This document shows, piece after piece, positions 29,500-36,773 of a stretch of 64,000 nt of DNA. Within the stretch, counting starts at the first letter, position 1, and each line of letters starts with the position of its first letter. Origin of the DNA: Nematocida ironsii (lineage: Eukaryota; Microsporidia); NCBI GenBank assembly GCA_001642415.1, contig LTDK01000174.1:124001-188000 (forward strand). Direction: 5' to 3'. Position numbers and translations under genes: made by a program. A model generated the notes under the pieces. That model did no database searches. It saw nothing but the letters and a program-made list of their open reading frames with translations, and had not been told where the DNA came from.

Positions 29500-30057
29500 A
29501 TGCTATTCTATCCACCAAGCGAAGATTCATATCTTATGGAAGATGCAATAAAAGAAAAGAAAGAAGGAAATATTAGAATTATTGTGGAAGTAGGGTCTGG
29601 ATCTGGGTATGTAAGCAAGGTATTACAGAAGGAATATCCATTGTCGCAAATAATCAGTACAGATATTAATCCACATGCGATAGAAGCAACTGCTCGCCTA
29701 TGCGCAGGAATTACCACTACGGCGATTCGTACATCCATGATAGATGGATTAAGGATAAAAGCAGACCTTGCAGTGTTTAACCCGCCATATCTTCCGAGTG
29801 AAGAGAAGTACTTAGTAGGAGAGTGGATGGACAGAGCCTGGGCAGGCGGTGCTGATGGAATGGAAGTGACTAACAAATTTCTGGATGAAACAGCAGATAT
29901 AAGAATACGGTATGTTCTGTTATGCCAGTATAATAATCCAGAATCTGTTATAAAAGAACTTAAAAAGAACAAATATGCAGTTACAACTATTAAACAGCAA
30001 AAAATATTGAATGAGTATTTACAAATTATTAGAATAGAAAAAATGCCAAACGTATAA
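29500..30057 (+). CDS. MTQ2: eRF1 glutamine N5-methyltransferase, catalytic subunit (Mtq2/N6AMT1)
   Basis: 185 residues from ATG 29500 (an in-frame TTG six codons earlier is ignored). 'YPPSEDSYLMEDAI' matches the family's 'YEPAEDSFLLLDAL'; 'VGSGSGYVS' (~31-39) is the SAM-binding loop; 'NPPYLPS' (~94-100) is the NPPY catalytic motif; 'WAGGADGMEV' is also specific for this family. With Trm112 it methylates the GGQ glutamine of release factor eRF1. The length is slightly below yeast (221). An LTR begins 4 bp after its stop codon. Confidence 0.92.
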   Translation: MLFYPPSEDSYLMEDAIKEKKEGNIRIIVEVGSGSGYVSKVLQKEYPLSQIISTDINPHAIEATARLCAGITTTAIRTSMIDGLRIKADLAVFNPPYLPSEEKYLVGEWMDRAWAGGADGMEVTNKFLDETADIRIRYVLLCQYNNPESVIKELKKNKYAVTTIKQQKILNEYLQIIRIEKMPNV

Positions 30058-30061
30058 AAAT
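30057..30061. repeat. Left 5-bp target-site duplication of the solo LTR
   Basis: AAAAT, identical to the 5 bases directly after the LTR (30391-30395). The first base is the last base of the MTQ2 stop codon. Confidence 0.75.
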
Positions 30062-30390
30062 TGACGTGCTCGCGGGGAGGCACCGTCGCCGCCCGGATAA
30101 CATAGCCCAAGATAGATAGAGATAGTGTTAGGGAATGCTCTTTATTATGATTATTAGAATATCGGGATGTGCGCGGACGCGGAGTCCTTGTGGCGCTATT
30201 GGCGCTGAGCCTTCTGGTATTTGTGTCCCGTGGTTGTCCCATTATTGTTTGGGCGCGTGCTACTTATATAGTCCAAAGTTGATCTGTGATTCTTAGATCC
30301 CGGCCTTTTGCCGTGGCGGGATCATCGCGCGCGGAGGCGCATTGAAGGATCGGTCTCGGGCCTGCGCGCTTGAGTGGTGGTGTCACCACA
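30062..30390. mobile_element. Solo LTR of an LTR retrotransposon
   Basis: A 329-bp, GC-rich block in AT-rich surroundings. It starts TGACGTGCTCG and ends GTGTCACCACA, the TG...CA termini of LTRs, and is flanked by perfect 5-bp direct repeats (AAAAT), the size produced by retroviral-type integrases. It contains a TATATAG box (~30266), a hairpin GATCCCG...CGGGATC (30296-30323) and several CGCGCG patches. It encodes no protein. Orientation is uncertain. Interpretation: recombination between two LTRs removed the internal region and left one. The sharp composition boundaries and intact duplication suggest a fairly recent insertion. Confidence 0.75.
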
Positions 30391-30395
30391 AAAAT
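30391..30395. repeat. Right 5-bp target-site duplication of the solo LTR
   Basis: AAAAT, matching 30057-30061 exactly. Confidence 0.75.
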
Positions 30396-30950
30396 ATTTA
30401 GATAAATAGGATAAAAGTAAGAAAGTTGCTTTTAGAAAATATCTAGTAGAGCAGAGTAATTATATATAAATAGAATTTTCAAGTAAAATATGTAACGACC
30501 CATTTATTTATTCTATCTAAAAAATCACCACTTTAGACTTGCCAGCTTTTTGAATTCGCTTATTCAGCAATCATTTTATGCCGGTATGGGCATTTGTAGA
30601 GATTTCCTATTGTTACATTTACATAGCAATATTCTTCTAATTCCTTTGGAACGCACCTAGTAGACTCTTCTGCTCTTTTGAATAGTTCCATATAAACTGG
30701 TATATTTTGGTTTCATTCTGTTGTTTTAAGTACAGAGTGTCCAATTATATGAGTTTTCGAGTTATTTCGGGTTACATGGGGTAAAATAGGCATTTTTGTG
30801 TATTTTCTTAGCATACTTAGCAAGAGATAGTTACATATTTAGTATTATTGTGTATAAACAATCCTATTAGAAAAAGATTTATAATATAGAAATAACATAA
30901 GCAAGCATAAAAGGCGTATTATATTTGTTGTGATTTTAATCTATATTTAT
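30396..30950. other. Intergenic region between the LTR and the eIF2-alpha 3' end
   Basis: 555 bp, AT-rich. A short sequence TTATTTCGGGTTACA (~30761-30775) resembles TTAATTCGGGTTACA at ~9951-9965; this is probably chance. No gene was recognised. Confidence 0.35.
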
Positions 30951-31838
30951 TTAGTCTGATATTGTAGATGTGCTATCGTCCGATTCATCGTTTTCTGCAT
31001 CAAATTGTGGTTTTGGCCCAAACACGGTGGGCTCCATTACAAGCTTATATTCACTCTGGTCCTGCATGGTGCGCTTTTCTAGCTTTACCAAGAGGTCTTT
31101 TAGCACTTTAATACCAGCATCCCCGTCTTCACACATAAGAGAGAAGGAAAAGACTGGAGAGGAGATTAGAGATACCTCAACTTCTGGGTACTCCTTCTCT
31201 ATCTTCATAAGGATAGCTTTTATGACAAGAACACCATTTCCTTTGTTGCACTTTGTCTCTGCATCTGCACGCACCTTTACTTTAGGCACTATGAACTTCT
31301 GCTTGACTAGCTCTTCAATATCACCAAGTAATTCTTCTGTGATAAAATCAGACTTCTCTAACTTACTCTGAAGAACGCCTTCGCCAAAAAGCACTTCTCT
31401 AAAGCATTTGTAGAGAGAGCCAAACTCCTTTTCAGCCTCCCATCCAAATTTGCTGTACAGAGTGTTCAGAGAGCAGTCACATTTTACAGATATACTCTGC
31501 ATAAAGTTGTGGGCTATCTTTCCTTTGTAGTATCTTTCAAATGCTTCTACTTTATCTTCATACTGTGCCCTTTTCTTGCTTAGGTCTATATACCCCTTTT
31601 CTTTGTCCACCTTCAAAACAAGAAATCCCTCAAGTGTCCCAACCTTTATTAATTTCTGTATATTTCTTGTTCTTTTTTTCGTTAGCTCACTGTAGATAAT
31701 CAGGCCTTCTATGTCATCATATTCTGGTAGGGTAATGTATGCCCCGATGTCGGCAAAACTTTTTATTCTTCCAATAACCACTTTCCCCTCCTTTGGATAT
31801 TTTTCGAAGTAATATCTATGTGTTTGGTTATTTTCCAT
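30951..31838 (-). CDS. SUI2: Translation initiation factor eIF2 subunit alpha
   Basis: 295 residues, full length for the family (304 in yeast). An S1-type OB fold is at the N-terminus ('GKVVIGRIKSFADIGAYITL'), then 'GLIIYSELTKKRTRNIQKLI' and the invariant 'VDKEKGYIDLSKKR'. A helical domain and the C-terminal alpha/beta domain follow, and the tail is acidic, Ser-rich. It delivers initiator tRNA as part of the eIF2 ternary complex. The regulatory phosphorylation site (Ser51 in yeast and human) is Thr53 here. The start has CCC immediately upstream (CCCATG) and is divergent from the phosphotransferase gene, 31 bp apart. Confidence 0.95.
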   Translation of the reverse strand: MENNQTHRYYFEKYPKEGKVVIGRIKSFADIGAYITLPEYDDIEGLIIYSELTKKRTRNIQKLIKVGTLEGFLVLKVDKEKGYIDLSKKRAQYEDKVEAFERYYKGKIAHNFMQSISVKCDCSLNTLYSKFGWEAEKEFGSLYKCFREVLFGEGVLQSKLEKSDFITEELLGDIEELVKQKFIVPKVKVRADAETKCNKGNGVLVIKAILMKIEKEYPEVEVSLISSPVFSFSLMCEDGDAGIKVLKDLLVKLEKRTMQDQSEYKLVMEPTVFGPKPQFDAENDESDDSTSTISD

Positions 31839-31869
31839 GGGTATTAATTATAAAATTTATTTATAGAAT
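31839..31869. promoter_or_regulatory. 31-bp bidirectional start region eIF2-alpha/phosphotransferase
   Basis: Contains AAAATTTATTTATAGAAT before the plus-strand ATG (AAATTT-like), and ATACCC before the minus-strand ATG (CCC-like), so the two genes use different signal types. Confidence 0.55.
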
Positions 31870-32991
31870 ATGGCAATTTCAAGCACTCAACTAAAAGAGC
31901 TTCTAAACTACAAATTTGTTGGCGTGGATGAATCATTCTTGTACTATCACTGCCAGATTAAATATTGGGACAAACTTCTGCAGTATATTCCTGCGTGGGT
32001 AGCACCCAATACAATTACGCTTATAGGGTTTATTGCTATGGCCATGCAGGCAGGACTTGTATGGTACTTCGACTCAGAAATGACTGGCAACGTCCGGTGG
32101 CTTCCAGCTGTATCTGCTATTGTCATGTGGTTTTACTCCACAATGGACTGTCTAGACGGAATGCAGGCTAGGAAAACCGGCGCCAAATCACCGTTAGGCC
32201 AACTGTTTGATCATGGAGTTGACTCAATTGTATGCACCTTTATTATATACTGCATATCCTCTGCGGTTGGCCTCCGCGAAAAAAAGAATATGTTCTTTAT
32301 TCTTCTATGCGCACACTCTATTTTCTACTGGGTAACTATCAAAGAGTACTATACAAAGGTATTCTACCTCGGGCTTATTGGGCCAACCGAATCGATTGCA
32401 CTTGGCTGTATTTTTTTACTCGCCATAAGTGCAATAGGCAAAGAAAGACTGCTTTTCTTCCATCCATGGATTAAAAATAACCTGTCTATGATTGTTAAGA
32501 TAGCAAGTTCTGTTATAGGACTCGCTGCAACTATATACTATATTGTTCATATTGCGCTAGAAACAGGATTCTCCCTGCAAGCAGAGCAGTTATCGGTAAA
32601 GTATATAAAAATCTTCCCGCATATGATTTTTATTTCCATACAACTTCTTACAATAGCCTCTGTTTTAAACGCCGATAGCATAGAAAGCCCTCTCGTGTTC
32701 TATCCATACCTCTCTATTGTCACTGCGAACTTCTCGCTGTTCACCACATGGACTATTTTCTCGCACCAACTATCAATGTATATCCAGATTCCAATTACAT
32801 GCGCTTTTCTGTTGCTAATGGCTAATTTGGTGTTAGTATGCATGCCAGCTAAAAAAACACCTATATTTATCCATATGCTCACAGGGCTCTCGCTAATTAA
32901 ATACTTTTTAACAATTAAGAGCATCATATCCGGATGTTTGTCTGTTTTAAACATACCATTCTTCTTTAACAATTATTCAAAGAGCTCTTAA
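31870..32991 (+). CDS. EPT1: CDP-alcohol phosphotransferase (choline/ethanolamine phosphotransferase type)
   Basis: 373 residues, about eight to ten membrane segments. The CDP-alcohol phosphotransferase motif DGx2ARx8Gx3Dx3D is perfect at residues 96-118 (Asp96, Gly97, Ala100, Arg101, Gly110, Asp114, Asp118). 'FLYYHCQIKYWDKLLQYIP' and 'WVAPNTITLIGF' upstream match the CPT1/EPT1/SELENOI subfamily. It makes phosphatidylethanolamine or phosphatidylcholine from diacylglycerol and the CDP-alcohol in the ER. Choline versus ethanolamine preference cannot be read from sequence, so the symbol is provisional. Confidence 0.9.
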   Translation: MAISSTQLKELLNYKFVGVDESFLYYHCQIKYWDKLLQYIPAWVAPNTITLIGFIAMAMQAGLVWYFDSEMTGNVRWLPAVSAIVMWFYSTMDCLDGMQARKTGAKSPLGQLFDHGVDSIVCTFIIYCISSAVGLREKKNMFFILLCAHSIFYWVTIKEYYTKVFYLGLIGPTESIALGCIFLLAISAIGKERLLFFHPWIKNNLSMIVKIASSVIGLAATIYYIVHIALETGFSLQAEQLSVKYIKIFPHMIFISIQLLTIASVLNADSIESPLVFYPYLSIVTANFSLFTTWTIFSHQLSMYIQIPITCAFLLLMANLVLVCMPAKKTPIFIHMLTGLSLIKYFLTIKSIISGCLSVLNIPFFFNNYSKSS

Positions 32992-33420
32992 TAAAAATTA
33001 AATATCTAAATTTTCTACTAATTATCAATATTTATATTTTTATAATATTTCTATAATACATAAAAATACATTTGTAATTATTATATGAATATATCATCCA
33101 ACAGTATAGATAATACAAAAAATATACCAAATAATACTCTTTTCATACCAATTATACTATTCTAGCTACTAATATTATATATACTATTTCTTATACGGTT
33201 TTATTTAAATACTGCATTCTTTATCTTTTTCTCATATTATCTCTTCATTTACTGTCATTTACTACTTATTCTTACTCTTTTATACTTTGCCTTGTTTTCA
33301 TGCATCTCCTTTCTTTTTCTACTATTCTACACTTTCTTTTTCTTTATTTATGGTTTTACAGTTCTCCTGGTTTTTTGCTATCCTTCTTGCTTATAAGTAA
33401 AAGCGCTTTTTAAATTTTTT
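32992..33420. other. Intergenic region
   Basis: 429 bp, very AT-rich then pyrimidine-rich on the plus strand (~33220-33380). It ends TTTTTAAATTTTTT before the ATG at 33421 (AAATTT-like signal). No gene was recognised. Confidence 0.4.
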
Positions 33421-34242
33421 ATGCTAAAAGCGCGGATTAAAATATTTGGTCAGACGGATAAAAAGAGTGAAATATCTAGATTTATATACGTATCACAGGG
33501 AAATGTGAACTGTATAAGAGACGTAAAAGAAGAAATAGAATCTATCTTTTTTAGAACATTAAATATAAAACAACACATTATAAGCATTACTGATTCAGAT
33601 GGATACATATTCAGTGAGTGGCTGCCGCTTGATAAAGTGATAAGTGATAAGGTAAATGTGTATATATGTGACAAAGCATGTAATAAATGTAAAAATGGAG
33701 TTATAGAGGAATATACATATGAAACAGAGGAAGAAATAGAAGAAAAGCCACGGACGCTTGAAATAAAAATAGATATTCCTGAAAAGAAGCAGGAGCAAAA
33801 GAAGAAATTAATTATACCACCAAAAAGAACAATATTTCCGCCTATTTCAGGCAAAAAAAAGATAAAATCTTTAGAAGCTGTTAATATACAACCAAGTGTT
33901 ACAGATAAAAAGGTGTATAATGAAAAAGAGTGCACTATTAAAATTGATAAAGAAAAACATATTTCTATCTCAGAGAACACGCCACACAATACTATTGCCA
34001 ATAAAAGCGGGAGTTTAAATAATTCAATAAAAACCTCATCAGATACCAATAGTGCACTACTAGAAACAGGCGAAGAATTATATACAGACAACACAAGTAG
34101 TACAAATGCCAACTATACATCAGCAGATGAAAGCGCTTCAGAAAGCAGCACCGGAAGGAAGTATATTTTAAAAAAAGCAATGAAAGTACAGCCAATTCGC
34201 AAAATACAAGCTCCCCCTAGCAGATATGGTAAAAGAAAATAA
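33421..34242 (+). CDS. Hypothetical protein with possible coilin-N/ubiquitin-like domain
   Basis: 273 residues. The first ~80 residues look like a ubiquitin-like fold: 'VNCIRDVKEEIESIFF' would be the main helix, then 'HIISITDSDGYIFSEWLPL' and 'DKVNVYIC'. The order resembles the coilin N-terminal domain, but only by eye. The remaining ~190 residues are disordered: K/E-rich, then S/T/N-rich (~195-250), with a basic end 'APPSRYGKRK'. A CxxC ('CNKCKNG') follows the domain. It is 18 bp upstream of the phosphatase gene. The function is unknown and it is probably nuclear if the coilin link is real. Confidence 0.75.
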   Translation: MLKARIKIFGQTDKKSEISRFIYVSQGNVNCIRDVKEEIESIFFRTLNIKQHIISITDSDGYIFSEWLPLDKVISDKVNVYICDKACNKCKNGVIEEYTYETEEEIEEKPRTLEIKIDIPEKKQEQKKKLIIPPKRTIFPPISGKKKIKSLEAVNIQPSVTDKKVYNEKECTIKIDKEKHISISENTPHNTIANKSGSLNNSIKTSSDTNSALLETGEELYTDNTSSTNANYTSADESASESSTGRKYILKKAMKVQPIRKIQAPPSRYGKRK

Positions 34243-34260
34243 AATAGTCTTTTATATTTA

Positions 34261-35169
34261 ATGCTGGGCAGAATAGAAGAGAAGCTACTTGCTCGCCATA
34301 AACCGTCTAAAAGAGAATTAAGAACTATTTGTTCGTTGGCCATGGATATTTTAGTGCTTGAGCCAAATATTGTACGAATTGAACCGCCGGTTATTGTCTG
34401 CGGAGATATACACGGGCAGTATGACGACTTACTTACTATCTTTAAGCTCAATGGCACGCCGAAGAAGACAAAGTTTGTATTTATGGGAGATTATGTAGAC
34501 CGTGGGTTTAATTCAGTTGAGACCATATCCCTCCTTCTTCTATATAAAGTAATGTATCCACAGAATATTATACTACTGAGGGGGAATCATGAATCAAGAG
34601 AACTAACAGAGACGTATGGGCTGTATAAAGAAGTGTGCACAAAATATGTATCACAGGACATATGGAAGCTACTGTGTGAGACATTCACTTTTCTTCCTCT
34701 TGCTGCGCTGGTTGGGAGTAGGATATTTTGTGTGCATGCAGGAGTATCGCCATACGCACTGACTTTTGATAAAATACTGAGAATAAATAGGTTTATGGAG
34801 ATACCCACCTCTGGCCCTATGACAGACATGGTATGGAGTGATCCTGGGATATACCCAGGCCATTATCCAAGTGATAGGGGTGCTGGGTATATCATTGGTC
34901 CAGATATTGTTCAGAAGTTTCTTGTTCTTAATGACCTACAGATTATATGCAGATCTCACCAACTGGTTAATGAGGGGTATAAATTTGCATATAACAATAG
35001 AGAGCTTGTGACTGTTTGGAGTGCGCCTAATTACTGCAACAGAATGGGGAATAAGGCAACGTTTCTTAAAATAGGAAAGAACCTGCGAGTTGACGATGAT
35101 TCATTTGTTTTCTTCGAACAAGTAATTAAACCAGCAAAAGAGATAAGAACACTTCCATATTTTCATTAA
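34261..35169 (+). CDS. PP2A-subfamily Ser/Thr protein phosphatase (PP4/PP6/Sit4-like)
   Basis: 302 residues, full-length PPP catalytic subunit. All metal and phosphate ligand motifs are present: 'GDIHGQYDDL' (~47-56), 'GDYVDRG' (~76-82), 'LRGNHESRE' (~105-113), a histidine in 'FCVHAG', and 'LVTVWSAPNYC'. 'VTVWSAPNYC' and a C-terminus ending 'PYFH' point to the PP4/PP6/Sit4 branch rather than PP1; the conserved final leucine of 'PYFL' that is carboxymethylated is replaced by histidine. Which of PP2A, PP4 or PP6 it is cannot be fixed by eye. Confidence 0.9.
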   Translation: MLGRIEEKLLARHKPSKRELRTICSLAMDILVLEPNIVRIEPPVIVCGDIHGQYDDLLTIFKLNGTPKKTKFVFMGDYVDRGFNSVETISLLLLYKVMYPQNIILLRGNHESRELTETYGLYKEVCTKYVSQDIWKLLCETFTFLPLAALVGSRIFCVHAGVSPYALTFDKILRINRFMEIPTSGPMTDMVWSDPGIYPGHYPSDRGAGYIIGPDIVQKFLVLNDLQIICRSHQLVNEGYKFAYNNRELVTVWSAPNYCNRMGNKATFLKIGKNLRVDDDSFVFFEQVIKPAKEIRTLPYFH

Positions 35170-35176
35170 TATTTGC

Positions 35177-36049
35177 ATGAGTGTAAAGAGAGCTAGAAAG
35201 ACACCAAGCAAAACCAAACCAAAGTATATGAGCAAAAAGGCCATTACTATACTTACAGGCATTGCTTTTGCATTAGCGTATGCGCTGTTTAAGTACATGT
35301 CTGTTCCATTTGACCTAGACAATCTTGAGTATGTTATTTCTATACCAAGCGACGCAAAAAATCGAAAACTAAATTTAAATGAGCCACTCTCAGCATTCAA
35401 TATTCCCTTGACCACCCGCACCTTAGAGTACGTAGAAAAAAAGTATGTTATTGTGCAGAGCAAGCACCGGGGTCGCCTTGTGGCAAGTGTATTTGTTTTC
35501 CCGTATCATTACAGGAACAGCGAAGACTCTCCAAGCGGCCTGGTTCTTGGATTCGAAATATACAACATGTATGTATCACCAAGATACAGAGGAAAAGGCG
35601 TTTCTATTAACCATTTATACCGCACCTTTATGCTTCTTAAAAACATATACCAGGCAGATATTGGGATTCCATCATATATTGTTTTGCATGTGTCTCCTAT
35701 AGATAAAGACATGGAAAAAGCGTACGCACTCTATCGAACAAATGGATTCGTACATGGCTTATTTACAGAAAATGGGCCATATTCACTGAGAAAAAGATCT
35801 GAGGTATTTCTTGAGCGTAAGTCGTTGGACTCTGTTATAGAAAATAGTCCATATTACAACAGTGAGTATACAGGAGAGCGCGACGTATCTGGAGATAGGT
35901 TTTTAACACTGTACACAGATATAAACACGTTTTTGCGCTCTGCAAAGATTAATGCGTATAGCAAAAATGAATATAACAGACATAAAGAAAGGGCAGCACG
36001 TCTAAAAGAGTCTCTCTTAAGAAGATTCATATATACAAGGGACGGTTGA
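35177..36049 (+). CDS. Membrane-anchored GNAT-family acetyltransferase
   Basis: 290 residues. A basic N-terminus (~20 residues) is followed by one hydrophobic segment (~22-40), so it is predicted type II. The acetyl-CoA signature is 'MYVSPRYRGKGVSINHLYRT' (~131-150), which contains the R/QxxGxG/A motif as RYRGKG; 'AYALYRTNGF' is the usual GNAT C-terminal element. The substrate is unknown. The catalytic domain would face the lumen or exterior (signal-anchor rule, positive side in) or, if inverted, the cytosol. It lies 7 bp after the phosphatase. Confidence 0.78.
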   Translation: MSVKRARKTPSKTKPKYMSKKAITILTGIAFALAYALFKYMSVPFDLDNLEYVISIPSDAKNRKLNLNEPLSAFNIPLTTRTLEYVEKKYVIVQSKHRGRLVASVFVFPYHYRNSEDSPSGLVLGFEIYNMYVSPRYRGKGVSINHLYRTFMLLKNIYQADIGIPSYIVLHVSPIDKDMEKAYALYRTNGFVHGLFTENGPYSLRKRSEVFLERKSLDSVIENSPYYNSEYTGERDVSGDRFLTLYTDINTFLRSAKINAYSKNEYNRHKERAARLKESLLRRFIYTRDG

Positions 36050-36773
36050 TGTAAACTATTTCTTATATAACCCGTAATTAATCCATGAAAAATATCCAAA
36101 TAAATGGAATAATTAATCTGTTTTATTATATTTAAACTTCTGTATGGTTCAATTATATATTTCAGAATGTATTTGCATCTAATATCACAATTTTCAGTGA
36201 ACTGACATAAAATATCCAATGCACACACTATGCTATTAATTGAATTACCAATAATATAGTAAATATAATTGCTACATATTTATTAATTTATTTATGGCAA
36301 AGGATAAGTTATTTTATTTTTAATAAACCCACGATTAATTCACATATTATATGTGAATGACCTTAGCATAAACTTTATTTTAAGTATTTAAGTAATATTG
36401 CATGTAACGCATAAATAATATTTTATTTTTAATAAATCATGCATAGTTCACATTGCATTTATATTACTGTATTATAGCTTTTGATAAAGAATATTCATAT
36501 GCTGAATACAAATAAAATACGTGTTGGGCAATGTATATAAATAGAAAAAAGATAGGAGAAAATGAATTAAAAAAAGTATTATTATCAATAATAATTTAAT
36601 GACTACAGAGATATGTAAAAATATGTGTATAATTAAAATTTATACGCTTAAATTTAATCACTATGTTTGAAATAATAGTAATATTAGAGTATATGCAATT
36701 GTTATTTTACGAATACTTTGGTATTTTTATAGATTGGCACAGCGAATATTGTATATATAGAGGAGTGCTCTGG
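36050..36773. other. Convergent 3' intergenic region with repeats
   Basis: 724 bp between the GNAT and adenylate cyclase 3' ends. It holds an imperfect direct repeat (TTTTATTTTTAATAAA at 36312 and 36421, followed by similar ~20 bp) and a perfect hairpin (separate entry). AATAAA occurs in both repeat copies. No gene was recognised. Confidence 0.45.
36338..36358. repeat. Perfect 9-bp inverted repeat (hairpin)
   Basis: ATTCACATA - TTA - TATGTGAAT, palindromic with a 3-nt loop, in a convergent gap. It could be a 3' UTR structure or a protein-binding palindrome. AT-rich, so chance occurrence is possible. Confidence 0.5.

Noticed and set aside
9951..30775. Shared TTAATTCGGGTTACA / TTATTTCGGGTTACA sequences at 9951 and 30761
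   Set aside because: Only ~15 bp with no extended similarity; chance is sufficient.
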